From Leisingera aquimarina DSM 24565 (lineage in GTDB: Bacteria; Pseudomonadota; Alphaproteobacteria; Rhodobacterales; Rhodobacteraceae), in NCBI RefSeq assembly GCF_000473165.1, contig NZ_KI421504.1:4093656-4157655 (forward strand): a stretch of 64,000 nucleotides of DNA. The letters run 5' to 3'. Shown one piece after another: positions 18,071 to 26,045 of the stretch. A model generated the notes under the pieces. It did not search any database. It was not told the origin of the DNA and saw only the letters and a program-made list of their open reading frames with translations. Position 1 is the stretch's first letter. The number at the start of each line of letters is the position of its first letter. The position numbers were made by a program, and so were the translations under genes.

Positions 18071-18811
18071 ATGGCGAACCCAACCAAACCTCCCCTTCTG
18101 GCCGTCCTGATCGACGCCGACAATATCTCGGCCAAATATGCCGAAGCGATGTTCGAGGAGATCGCTTCTTTCGGCGAGGCCAGCATCCGCCGCATCTATG
18201 GCGATTTTGCCGGCGGCAGCCCGCAAGGGTGGAACAAGGAGAAGCTAGCAGCGCTGGCAATTGTACCGCATCAGCAGTTCGCCAATACCACTGGCAAGAA
18301 TGCCTCGGACATAGCCTTGGTGATCGACGCGATGGACATACTGCATTCAGGGCGCTTTGACGGCTTTGTGCTGATCTCCTCGGACAGCGATTTCACCCGG
18401 CTGGCCAGCCGTATCCGCGAACAAGGCGTGGATGTCTTCGGCATGGGCATGCGCAAAACACCGGCGGCATTCGTGCAGGCCTGCAAGCGGTTCATCTATG
18501 TGGAAAACCTGCTGGAGGAGCCGGGCAAACCCAAGCCGAAACCCAAGAAAGAGGATGGCGGCGGCAACGGAAACGCACCGGCAGGGCTAGCGGATCCGAC
18601 CAAGCTGGTGGTCCGGGCGATGGATGCGATCGATCAGGATGACGAATGGTTCACGCTGGGCCAGATCGGCCAGTATATCACCGCAGCCGCACCGGACTTC
18701 GACACCCGCAGCTATGGCAAGCGCAAGCTGAGCGACCTGATTGCCTCGCTTAAACTGTTTGAGACCAAACGCGGAGACGGCAACCAGATCCTGGTGCGGC
18801 GTCTGGACTGA
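18071..18811 (+). CDS. NYN domain (LabA/PIN-like) RNA-binding or nuclease protein
   Basis: A 246-residue two-domain protein. Residues 8-150 form a NYN/PIN-fold domain with the acidic residues expected for metal-dependent nuclease activity (VLIDADNIS, YGDFAGG, NASDIALVIDAMD, ISSDSDFTRLASRIREQGVDV). A Lys/Pro/Gly linker follows. Residues about 175-245 form an OST-HTH/LOTUS-like winged helix (WFTLGQIGQYITAAAPDFDTRSYGKRKLSDLI). The family is thought to act on RNA, but the bacterial target is unknown. It is transcribed after truA with 138 nt between. Confidence 0.88.
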   Translation: MANPTKPPLLAVLIDADNISAKYAEAMFEEIASFGEASIRRIYGDFAGGSPQGWNKEKLAALAIVPHQQFANTTGKNASDIALVIDAMDILHSGRFDGFVLISSDSDFTRLASRIREQGVDVFGMGMRKTPAAFVQACKRFIYVENLLEEPGKPKPKPKKEDGGGNGNAPAGLADPTKLVVRAMDAIDQDDEWFTLGQIGQYITAAAPDFDTRSYGKRKLSDLIASLKLFETKRGDGNQILVRRLD

Positions 18812-18912
18812 AGCGCAGCAGCGCGGGCAGAATACCTGTGCGAATACCGCTTTCCCTTGGTCCTGAACCGTGGCTTAGTCCGGCAAAAGGGACGCGGACA
18901 GGGAGAACGCGC

Positions 18913-19848
18913 ATGGCATTACTGATCAGCATCGGCCACGACGGATGGTACACCGAGGAACAGCTGGCAGAAGAACTGCGGGCCATAGACCCAGGCGCCG
19001 ATATCCGGCCGATATCCGCCCCCGGAAACCTGGAAGACATCACCATGCTGGCGGTCTCGGCGCTGAAGGGCGATCTGGCCGCGCAGCTGCCGAACCTGCA
19101 ACTGGTGCAAAAGCTGGGTGCGGGGGTAGACAGCATCGTCGCACACCCCAGCGTTGCGCCGCATGTGCGCGTCACCCGGCTGAAGCCGCTGGAGCCCGCG
19201 CAGGAGATCGCCGAATACTGCCTCGCCTATGTGCTGCGCAGCCAGCGGAACATGGCGGAACACGCAGCATCCCAATCCCGCAGCGCCTGGGCGCCGCAGG
19301 CGCCGAAACGCGCCGCAGAAACCACAGTGGGCGTGCTGGGCCTCGGCCATATCGGCGGCATGTCCGCGCGGCTGATGCGCGATATGCGGTTCCGGGTGCT
19401 AGGCTGGAGTCGCTCCCCCAAGGAGATCACCGGTGTGGATTGCCGCCACGGCGAGGCGGCGCTGCCGCAGATGCTGGGGATATGCGACTATGTCTGCGCC
19501 ATTCTGCCCTCCACCCCGGCCACCCGCGGGCTGATGGAAGCCCGGATGCTGGCAGCGATGAAGCCGGGCGCGACGCTGATCAATGCAGGCCGCGGCGATC
19601 TGGTGGATGAAGCCGCGCTTGCTGCCGCTCTGGACAAGGGTACGCCGGGCCATGCGGTGCTGGATGTGGTCAGCCAGGAACCCCTGCCCGCAGACAGCCC
19701 GCTGTGGACGCATCCGCAGGTAACGGTCACGCCGCATGTGTCAGGCTGGCATCTGGGCGATGCGCTTCGGGACGTGGTGGAGAATTACCGGCGGCTGGAG
19801 GCCGGCGAAGAGCTGCTGCACGAAGTGGACCGGCAGCGCGGCTATTGA
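18913..19848 (+). CDS. D-2-hydroxyacid dehydrogenase (glyoxylate/hydroxypyruvate reductase GhrA-like)
   Basis: A 311-residue NAD(P)H-dependent reductase predicted to reduce glyoxylate or hydroxypyruvate, or a similar 2-keto acid. The Rossmann motif is GVLGLGHIGGMSARL; the catalytic Arg is in INAGRGDLVDEAAL and the catalytic His in VTPHVSGWHLGDAL. The N-terminal half carries the substrate loop (KLGAGVDSIV). The start at 18913 sits behind GGAGAACGCGC. It converges on gcvH across a strong hairpin. Confidence 0.87.
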   Translation: MALLISIGHDGWYTEEQLAEELRAIDPGADIRPISAPGNLEDITMLAVSALKGDLAAQLPNLQLVQKLGAGVDSIVAHPSVAPHVRVTRLKPLEPAQEIAEYCLAYVLRSQRNMAEHAASQSRSAWAPQAPKRAAETTVGVLGLGHIGGMSARLMRDMRFRVLGWSRSPKEITGVDCRHGEAALPQMLGICDYVCAILPSTPATRGLMEARMLAAMKPGATLINAGRGDLVDEAALAAALDKGTPGHAVLDVVSQEPLPADSPLWTHPQVTVTPHVSGWHLGDALRDVVENYRRLEAGEELLHEVDRQRGY

Positions 19849-19870
19849 GCCGGACCGGGGCAGCCCCCCG

Positions 19871-19896
19871 GCTTCTTTCTGGTTACAAATACCTCC
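19871..19896 (-). repeat. dispersed intergenic repeat, possible diverged copy C
   Basis: On the minus strand this reads GGGAGGTATTTGTAACCAGA then AAGAAG, a looser relative of copies A and B (GGATATTT...GGCCAGAAGAA). It overlaps a small CCTCC/GGAGG hairpin. Confidence 0.3.
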
Positions 19897-19907
19897 CGCC
19901 GGAGGCA

Positions 19908-19937
19908 CCGCCTTGTTCCCAGCAGGGAACAAGGCGG
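19908..19937. terminator. bidirectional terminator hairpin between convergent genes
   Basis: A 13-bp perfect stem (CCGCCTTGTTCCC / GGGAACAAGGCGG) with an AGCA loop, midway between the dehydrogenase stop (19848) and the gcvH stop (19973). It is symmetrical and can serve both strands. Confidence 0.7.
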
Positions 19938-19972
19938 AATTCAGCGGCAGCCCCGATTGGGCCGCTCGCGGA

Positions 19973-20332
19973 TCAGCTGATGAAATCCTTGTAGCCGGCG
20001 TCATCCATGTAATCGTCCATCGGCGACAGATCCGAGGGCTTGAGTTTGAAGAACCAGGCGCCGCCTTCGGGGTCTTCGTTCACCTTGCCGGGATCATCGG
20101 TCAGCGCCTCGTTCACTTCGACCACTTCACCGTCCAGCGGCGCCAGGATGTCGGAGGCCGCCTTGACCGATTCAATCACCACGATTTCTTCATCCTTGGA
20201 GACCTCGGTGCCGACTTCCGGCAGCTCCACAAAGACCACTTCGCCCAGCTGTTCCGCGGCATGGGCGGTGATGCCAACGGTGATCAGATCGTCTTCGGGC
20301 AGCAGCCACTCGTGTTCTTCGGTGTATTTCAT
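19973..20332 (-). CDS. gcvH: glycine cleavage system H protein
   Basis: A 119-residue lipoyl carrier that shuttles the aminomethyl group between the P, T and L proteins of glycine cleavage. The lipoylated Lys is in the motif VVIESVKAASD (about residue 57). Two ATGs lie in tandem; 20332 gives the usual MKYTEEHEW start and 20335 is equally possible, both after AAGGGAA. Length and acidic composition are normal. No gcvT or gcvP is adjacent, which is unusual since the three are often clustered. I looked for a glycine riboswitch in the 200 nt upstream and saw none. Confidence 0.95.
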   Translation of the reverse strand: MKYTEEHEWLLPEDDLITVGITAHAAEQLGEVVFVELPEVGTEVSKDEEIVVIESVKAASDILAPLDGEVVEVNEALTDDPGKVNEDPEGGAWFFKLKPSDLSPMDDYMDDAGYKDFIS

Positions 20333-20551
20333 CATCGTTTGTTCCCTTGGAAGAGGCTTGGGTTTTCAGTACGGGACGGTATTCAGTGCGGATTTTGCCG
20401 CCGTAACGGATACCGCGGAAAGAAGAAAGCCGGTCCTGCCGGGCCCTGTATACGCAGGCATACGCTATCAACGGTGCCGGTCTCCGATCAAGATGGCAAA
20501 TCATGGGTTTCCTGCGTTTTTTGGGGCGCAAGTCCCTGATGCCCTGTGCAG

Positions 20552-22000
20552 TCAGAACAGATTGAAATACTCCGCCTGCTCCCATTCGCTGACAGTGTCC
20601 AGGTAACGTTCCCATTCGAACTGCTTGAGCTGCAGAAGGTAGCTGACGGTCTCTTCCCCCAGCGCTGCACGGCACATCTGGGAGCCGCCGAACCCCTCCA
20701 GCGCCTGGCCCAGCGAGCGCGGCAGGCGGTCCGCGTTTTCACTGTAGGGCGACAATGTGGGCTTGGGCGCCTCCAGCCCTTCATTGATCCCGGCCATGCC
20801 TGCGATGATCTGGGCGGCCAGCGCGTAATAAGGATTGGCAGTGCTGTCCGGCGCGCGGTTCTCGATCCGGCTGGCAGTATCACCCGGCTGCATCAGCGCC
20901 CGCAGCATGGCGCCGCGGTTGTCTTCGCCCCAGCCGATGCGGCTGGGGGCCAGTTGATAGGGCAGATAGCGTTTGTAGCTGTTCACCGTCGGCGCGATCA
21001 TCAACGAGGTCTCAGGGGCGTATTTCAGCAGGCCCGCCATCCACGCGCTGGCAGGCGGAGACAGCAGCCCGGCGGTTTCCGGCATGAACAGGTTGCGCCC
21101 CGAGGCCAAATCCAGCAGCGACTGATGCACGTGCCAGCCGTTTGCCATGGCACCCGCCAGCCGCGGTTTGGCCATGAAACTGGCGTGCAACCCGTTGCGG
21201 GCGCAAACCTCCTTGACCATGGTACGGAACATCACCATCGCGTCCGCCTGGGCCATGGCGCCATCCGGGGCAAAGGTGAATTCAACCTGGCTGGGACCCA
21301 TTTCAATTTCCACGGACCGCACCGGCAGACCCAGTTTCTGGGCGTTGCGGCGCAACAGGTCCAGCACGCCCTCAACTTCGCCATAGCGGGTTTCGCTCAG
21401 GTACTGATACCCTTGCGTCAGGTTGCGGGTTTGAACCGGCCCGCCGGGACGGGTGGCCTGATCATGGGCCGATGCCTTGTCCGCCAGCTCGAAAATGTGG
21501 AATTCCACCTCCAAGCCAAAGTTGACCGCCATCCCCTGTCCTTCCAGTGCGCCGGCTGCCCGCTGCAGCACGCCGTCAGAGGCAAAGGGGACCGGGCTGC
21601 CATCCGGATAGACCGGCGTGCAGAAAATCCAGGCGGAATGGCCGGACCAGGGCAGCGCGCGGAAGGTTTCGGGGCGTGGTACCAGCAGCACGTCGCCGGC
21701 GCCCTGCATCGGGCCAGACAGGCCGGTGCCGTGTTCCCATACTGATACGGCGGTACGGTGGGACGTGTCCTTCAGCAGCAGGGTCGCCGGCATGTTGAGA
21801 CCGCGGTCAAAAACACTGGCGAAGGCCTCGGCCATCATTGTCTTGCCGCGCAGGATCCCGTGCTGGTCGGGAAACAGCACCCGCACGGTTTCTATCCCGT
21901 CGAATTGCGCGCGGGATGTGATCTCGGCTGCCTTGCGGCATTCTTCGGCGCCGAGCAGCCCCAGGCGGGCCAGTTTGCCGGATGTGAAGTCTTGTGCCAT
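20552..22000 (-). CDS. glutamine synthetase family protein (gamma-glutamyl amide ligase type)
   Basis: A 482-residue ATP-dependent ligase of the glutamine synthetase fold. Recognisable parts: the N-terminal beta-grasp region with FPDQHGILRGKTM, the metal/glutamate site GLEVEFHIFE, the VEIEMGPSQVEFTF block, the NGWHVHQSL nucleotide region, and the SRIENRAPDSTANPYYALAAQ arginine/phosphate region. It lacks the adenylylation Tyr loop of true GlnA and belongs to the catabolic amine-glutamylating group; the substrate is unknown. The ATG at 22000 is followed by clear homology. It is divergent from an IclR regulator, which probably controls it. Confidence 0.85.
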   Translation of the reverse strand: MAQDFTSGKLARLGLLGAEECRKAAEITSRAQFDGIETVRVLFPDQHGILRGKTMMAEAFASVFDRGLNMPATLLLKDTSHRTAVSVWEHGTGLSGPMQGAGDVLLVPRPETFRALPWSGHSAWIFCTPVYPDGSPVPFASDGVLQRAAGALEGQGMAVNFGLEVEFHIFELADKASAHDQATRPGGPVQTRNLTQGYQYLSETRYGEVEGVLDLLRRNAQKLGLPVRSVEIEMGPSQVEFTFAPDGAMAQADAMVMFRTMVKEVCARNGLHASFMAKPRLAGAMANGWHVHQSLLDLASGRNLFMPETAGLLSPPASAWMAGLLKYAPETSLMIAPTVNSYKRYLPYQLAPSRIGWGEDNRGAMLRALMQPGDTASRIENRAPDSTANPYYALAAQIIAGMAGINEGLEAPKPTLSPYSENADRLPRSLGQALEGFGGSQMCRAALGEETVSYLLQLKQFEWERYLDTVSEWEQAEYFNLF

Positions 22001-22119
22001 GGGCGGCCTCTTGGCTAGCGAGCTGATTGAAATTGCACCGGAATTACCCCAGCGTCCAGTCCACGGCGGATTTTGACGCAAACCGATGCGCAATCTGGAT
22101 ATTGCGGGGGATTTGCGCC

Positions 22120-22160
22120 TTGACAGCATTCGCAGAGCGAACATTGTGTCGAACATTCGC
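22120..22160 (+). promoter_or_regulatory. iclR promoter with candidate operator
   Basis: A TTGACA -35-like hexamer (22120-22125) is followed by GCGAA, then two direct copies of CGAACATT (22138-22145 and 22150-22157). The outer GCGAA...TTCGC also forms an inverted repeat. The site sits about 60 nt before the IclR start and in the divergent region shared with the ligase gene, so it fits an autoregulated operator. Regulator binding is inference. Confidence 0.4.
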
Positions 22161-22212
22161 ACAAGACCACGGCCCCAAGCGGTGCCAGACAAGATCAGGA
22201 CAGCGGTTTCAG

Positions 22213-22989
22213 ATGACGGCAGTTGAACAGGACAGGAATATTTCGTCGAGCTTTGCCAAAGGGCTGGCAGTTCTGGCGGTGTTTGACGCGGCCTCCCCCA
22301 GCATGACCCTGGCCGAAATCGCCCGGCGCACCGGCCAGGACCGGGCCACCGCCCGGCGCGGGGCGCTGACGCTGGTGCAGGCGGGCTATCTGCGCCAGGA
22401 CGGGCGGATGCTGTCACTGACCCCGCGGGTGCTGGCGCTGGCGGGCGGTTTTTTGCAAGCCAATCAGTTCGGCCGCCGGGTGCAACCGGTTCTGAACCGC
22501 CACGCGCGGCAGATGCAAATCGAGGTGACGCTGGCAATGCTGGATCAGGGCAGGGTGCTGCTGCTAGCGCAATCCACCGTCGAGCACGGCCATATCACCT
22601 ATGGCTTCACCGCGGGTTCCCATATTCCGCTGGCCCATACCAGCCTGGGGCGGATGCTGCTGGCCGGGCTGCCGGAGGCCGAGGCGGCTGCGGTGCTGAC
22701 CGGAACAGAAATTCCACGCCATACCGAAGCCTCGCTCACAGATCCCGGCAGCATTCTGGACCGCGTGGCCGAGGCCCGCACGCAGGGCTATTGCCTGACC
22801 AGCGGCGAGTTCGAGGCCGGGATCACCGGTTATGCCGTGCCCGTCTCGCGTCCCGGCCAGACACCGATTGTCGCCGGCTGTTCAGCGCCGCGCGGGCTGC
22901 AGCCGGAGGCGGACGCAGAGCGGCTGCTGCGCGGGCTGCAACTTTGCGCCGCAGAACTGCGCCAGGTTGAGGCGGTGGATCATCTTTAA
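22213..22989 (+). CDS. IclR family transcriptional regulator
   Basis: A 258-residue regulator. The winged helix-turn-helix covers about residues 12-75 (SFAKGLAVLAVFDAASPSMTLAEIARRTGQDRATARRGALTL, a typical IclR reader) and the C-terminal IclR effector domain, a GAF-like fold, the rest (LAHTSLGRMLLA, TDPGSILDRVAEARTQGY, ITGYAVPV). The effector is unknown. It is divergent from the glutamine-synthetase-like ligase with 212 nt between, so it probably controls that gene and itself. The ATG at 22213 was chosen where homology starts; the frame is open further upstream. Confidence 0.9.
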   Translation: MTAVEQDRNISSSFAKGLAVLAVFDAASPSMTLAEIARRTGQDRATARRGALTLVQAGYLRQDGRMLSLTPRVLALAGGFLQANQFGRRVQPVLNRHARQMQIEVTLAMLDQGRVLLLAQSTVEHGHITYGFTAGSHIPLAHTSLGRMLLAGLPEAEAAAVLTGTEIPRHTEASLTDPGSILDRVAEARTQGYCLTSGEFEAGITGYAVPVSRPGQTPIVAGCSAPRGLQPEADAERLLRGLQLCAAELRQVEAVDHL

Positions 22990-23069
22990 CCCCTCTGGCG
23001 GAATCCCATCCTTGCATTGCAGCCTGCCCTTGCTAGGCTGAAACCAGATATTTCCGCAGGAGCATTTCG

Positions 23070-23384
23070 ATGATGAAACAGACTGCATTGGCGGCGGCCC
23101 TGTGCGCCGCGCTTGCCCCGGCCGCATCGGCCAAAGACGCCGAAGGCACCATGGTTTCCGTTCTGGGCCGCGACTGGGCGGTTTTCCCGGTCGCGGACGT
23201 TCCGGGCCGCTACAGCGCCACGCGGATGAACCTGGAGCATTTGCCCTTCCGCCCGCCTGCGGTGCTGACCGCGCGCCAGGCGGTGCGGGCCTTGCGCGCG
23301 GCCACCGGCTGCAGCGTCAACATGGACACGATGGTGCGCAGCATCAACAGCACCTATTACGCCCAAGTGATCTGCCGCAAATAA
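23070..23384 (+). CDS. small secreted hypothetical protein (104 aa)
   Basis: A signal peptide (MMKQTALAAALCAALAPAASA) is followed by a mature part of about 83 residues with two cysteines (CSVNMD and VICRK) that could form a disulfide. AGGAG precedes the first ATG by 7 nt. Similar short periplasmic proteins occur in roseobacters without known function; I do not recognise a domain. It lies between iclR and the GAPDH gene, same strand, with its own spacing. Confidence 0.7.
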   Translation: MMKQTALAAALCAALAPAASAKDAEGTMVSVLGRDWAVFPVADVPGRYSATRMNLEHLPFRPPAVLTARQAVRALRAATGCSVNMDTMVRSINSTYYAQVICRK

Positions 23385-23504
23385 GAACGCGCCTGACGGC
23401 TCTGCGGTTTGCAGCGTTTTTCTGAAACATCCCCTTGGGAAATGTGATCATTTTCCGGGAAGCGATGGATTGAGCGGCCCCGGCGCGCCTGCCATAGATT
23501 GCGC

Positions 23505-24488
23505 ATGAAACTTGCTATCAACGGATTCGGCCGCATTGGCCGCGCCATCCTGCGCCAGATTCTGACCACCGCGCGCGGCGACGGCATCGAAGTGGTGCGG
23601 ATCAACGACATCGCACCCTTGGACATGTGCGCCTATCTGTTCCAGTACGACAGTACATTCGGCCCCTTTGCCCACCCGGTGGAGCATGGCGGCGGGGCGC
23701 TGCAGGTAATGGGGCGCTCGATCCCCGTCAGTCATGAACCGGACCTGACATCGGTAGACCTGTCCGGCGTCGACCTGGTGCTGGAATGCACGGGCATCGC
23801 GCGGAGTTCTGATGTGGCGGAACGCGGCATCAAGGCGGGTGCGTCCAAGGTGCTGATCTCCGGCCCCTCCCCGGCGGCAGAGCTGACTGTGGTACTGGGG
23901 GCCAATGAGGAAAGCCTAGGGGATGCGCGCATCGTCTCCAACGCCTCCTGTACCACCAATGGCCTCACTCCGCTGGTTAAGCTGCTGGACCGGATCGCCG
24001 GCATTGATACTGCGCATATGACCACGATCCATTGCTACACCAACTCGCAGCCGATGGTGGACGCACCGCGCGGTGATTTTGCCCGCTCGCGCGGCGGCGC
24101 GCAATCAATGGTGCCGACCACCACCTCGGCGATGCATCTGATCCACGAGGTGCTGCCGCATCTGAAAGGTCGGGTCAGCGGCGCCGCGGTGCGGGTGCCG
24201 ACGGCCAGCGTGTCGGCGGTGGATCTGGTGGCGCAACTGAAGACCCCGATGAGCGAAGACGCATTCACCGCTGCCTTGCGCGAAGGCGTGGCAGCTTCCA
24301 AGGTGCTGGGCTGGACCGATATGCCGCTGGTCTCCTCGGACCTGCGGGCACGGCCTGAATCGCTGGTGATTGCCGGACCGGAAACCCGCATGGCCGGCGA
24401 GCATCAGGCGCGGGTGTTCGGCTGGTACGACAATGAATGGGGCTTTTCGGCCCGGATGCTGGATGTGGCCAGGCTGATGGCGGGATAA
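23505..24488 (+). CDS. gap: glyceraldehyde-3-phosphate dehydrogenase-like protein
   Basis: A 327-residue NAD(P)-dependent dehydrogenase. The N-terminal INGFGRIGRAILRQ nucleotide motif is present. The catalytic Cys is C149 in NASCTTNGLTP, where classical GAPDH has NASCTTNCLAP, and the phosphate-site segment IHCYTNSQP differs from the usual IHSYTNDQ. The C-terminal WYDNEWGFSARM is conserved. These changes suggest a paralogue with altered cofactor or substrate use (for example gluconeogenic or erythrose-4-phosphate type) rather than the main glycolytic enzyme. It stands alone and ends at a clear hairpin. Confidence 0.88.
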   Translation: MKLAINGFGRIGRAILRQILTTARGDGIEVVRINDIAPLDMCAYLFQYDSTFGPFAHPVEHGGGALQVMGRSIPVSHEPDLTSVDLSGVDLVLECTGIARSSDVAERGIKAGASKVLISGPSPAAELTVVLGANEESLGDARIVSNASCTTNGLTPLVKLLDRIAGIDTAHMTTIHCYTNSQPMVDAPRGDFARSRGGAQSMVPTTTSAMHLIHEVLPHLKGRVSGAAVRVPTASVSAVDLVAQLKTPMSEDAFTAALREGVAASKVLGWTDMPLVSSDLRARPESLVIAGPETRMAGEHQARVFGWYDNEWGFSARMLDVARLMAG

Positions 24489-24517
24489 AGTCCGCCCTTG
24501 TCCGAAGACCGGTTTGC

Positions 24518-24538
24518 AAGCCCGCCGCTGGCGGGCTT
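24518..24538. terminator. terminator after the GAPDH gene
   Basis: AAGCCCGCC / GGCGGGCTT, a 9-bp stem with a 3-nt loop followed by TG and CT, 29 nt after the gap stop and immediately before the stop of the convergent membrane protein gene. Usable on both strands. Confidence 0.65.
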
Positions 24539-24540
24539 TG

Positions 24541-25149
24541 CTATTCCTGCGGTTTCCGCCCCGTTCCGGTCAGTCGGATCCAGCGGAAAATCAGCATCAG
24601 TGCTACCATGCAGACCGCTAGCCCGATCAAATCGCCAGCCGCATAAACTACCATGATCGGCAGTTGATCACTGGGAAAGATCAGACCGGAGAACACCACC
24701 GACTGCCCCAGCGAATTGATCACCGAGGCCAGCGCGCCCAGGGCCAGCAACCCGGTCCAGGCGATCCGGCGCGCCTGGCCGGCATAAAGGTTCCAGCCGA
24801 ATAGCCATGCGATTTCAAAGGCCGCATATGCGGAAAAGGCGCCAACCGCGATGGATTCCAGCAGCACCGGCTCCATCAGTTGGCGCACATTTGCCGAGGT
24901 GAAAATCAGCTCCGACAGGAGCGCACCGGCCGCAAGGGGCGGAACCGCTTTCCAGCCAAGCAGCCAGACGCTCAGCACCCGCACCCCGTGCGGCAAGTAG
25001 ATCAGGCTGGCAAAGACGGTGATCTCCGGCAGAAACAATTTCTGCACCGGCGTGACGGCCCAGGCCGTCAGACCATGGCAAATGACATAGGCCGCGGTGA
25101 TCACCGCAAAACTCTGAAACCCGGGCAGGAACTGCAAAACTCGTATCAT
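24541..25149 (-). CDS. hypothetical multi-pass membrane protein (202 aa)
   Basis: About six transmembrane segments alternate with short charged loops (FAVITAAYVICHGLTAWAV; FASLIYLPHGVRVLSVWLLG; LAAGALLSELIF; a long central pair; VVYAAGDLIGLAVCMVALMLI). The PHGVRVLSVWLLGWKA segment resembles the MASE1-type sensory membrane domain, though no output domain is attached. ATG 25149 was chosen for the GGGGGGCGGC upstream. It is downstream of the small wHTH protein on the same strand (66 nt), so the two may be co-expressed. Function unknown. Confidence 0.7.
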   Translation of the reverse strand: MIRVLQFLPGFQSFAVITAAYVICHGLTAWAVTPVQKLFLPEITVFASLIYLPHGVRVLSVWLLGWKAVPPLAAGALLSELIFTSANVRQLMEPVLLESIAVGAFSAYAAFEIAWLFGWNLYAGQARRIAWTGLLALGALASVINSLGQSVVFSGLIFPSDQLPIMVVYAAGDLIGLAVCMVALMLIFRWIRLTGTGRKPQE

Positions 25150-25215
25150 GCCGCCCCCCTTAGACAGGAGCGGCGGCACCTGCAATCGCGTGAGTGTGCT
25201 GATTACGCTGCGCTG

Positions 25216-25560
25216 TCACTTTGCCGCGGGGTCAAAGCAGACCACATAATGCTTGGCCTTGCTGCCGCCCGCCCGTTCCAGCAGCCCCAGGTCTAGCAGC
25301 GACTTCAGTGTCCGGTGAAAGGTCGCCTGGGCAATTTCCCTCACCAGCCGGTGGCTGCGGATCTGCTCGGACTGAACCGGGGCGCCGGGCACGCAGGTCA
25401 GCGCATGCGCGGCCAGCAGCACATCCCTCTCGGCTCTGCTTAGCCGATCCAGACCGATGTCGCGTTCCATAATATGGAGCATATCCCGAAGTTCAAAAAT
25501 TGACTTTAACCGATCCACAATTGCACCTCCGGGGAACCCAAACTGCTGCTCCAGCACCAT
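25216..25560 (-). CDS. small winged-helix DNA-binding protein (MarR-like)
   Basis: A 114-residue protein. The first 35 residues look helical and may dimerise. The rest is a winged helix-turn-helix: LSRAERDVLLAAHALT, then SEQIRSHRLVREIAQATFHRTLKSLLDLGLLERAGGSKAKHYVV, which reads like the MarR/helix-turn-helix-plus-wing pattern. It probably regulates its neighbour or itself. The upstream region is the gene-poor stretch that starts at 25561. Ligand and targets unknown. Confidence 0.7.
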   Translation of the reverse strand: MVLEQQFGFPGGAIVDRLKSIFELRDMLHIMERDIGLDRLSRAERDVLLAAHALTCVPGAPVQSEQIRSHRLVREIAQATFHRTLKSLLDLGLLERAGGSKAKHYVVCFDPAAK

Positions 25561-26045
25561 TTAATCTGCCAGTATAAGATGACACCACGCGAAAATTATC
25601 AATCCGACAATTATCTGGACAGTTCAATTCCGCGTGGTATCATTCCCGACAGGCGAGGCTGCATGTGAGTGGTGGCAGCGCCTGACGTTTACTCGAAGTA
25701 GTTTTGTTAACCAGTGCCAGCTCCGGCAGATTCAACTGCCGGAGCTGAACTAAATAGTACAGTTTCTTTACCGGTTTCCAATCACCTTTGCAGCCAATTT
25801 TACTGTGCATACGCCAAACCGGCGGGATTGTGCCCGCGGCTTTGCACTCCCCCTCCAGTGCCGCCGCCTGCCAGCCGCTGCCATGCGCGGCAATCCGCCG
25901 CCGGCCGGTGGAGGCCGGCCCCCGGCGGAAAGCTGCTGCTTTGCCGGTTCCATCCTGCAATTTTCCCGTGTTAGGCTTTGACCCAGCCGCCTGCGGCCCT
26001 ACCGGGCTTAGAGGCAGATTTTTCCGCCCGCCGCCGGGAGCAGAC
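25561..26045. other. gene-free stretch upstream of tamA
   Basis: I see no convincing gene in these 485 nt. The first 200 nt are AT-rich and should hold the wHTH gene promoter on the minus strand. A perfect 12-bp hairpin lies at 25718-25747. The right part becomes GC-rich and leads into the tamA ribosome site (GGGAGC at about 26037). The frames open on both strands in this part show no homology I recognise. Confidence 0.6.
25718..25747. repeat. perfect 12-bp inverted repeat in a gene-free region
   Basis: CAGCTCCGGCAG / CTGCCGGAGCTG with an ATTCAA loop. No gene ends nearby on either strand and no T tract follows, so an ordinary gene terminator is unlikely. It could be the end of a small RNA, an mRNA leader structure of tamA, or a remnant of a mobile palindrome. 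Confidence 0.6.

Noticed and set aside
20336-20551. Possible glycine riboswitch upstream of gcvH
   Set aside because: I looked on the minus strand for the paired glycine aptamer pattern and found only scattered short stems, so it is not supported.
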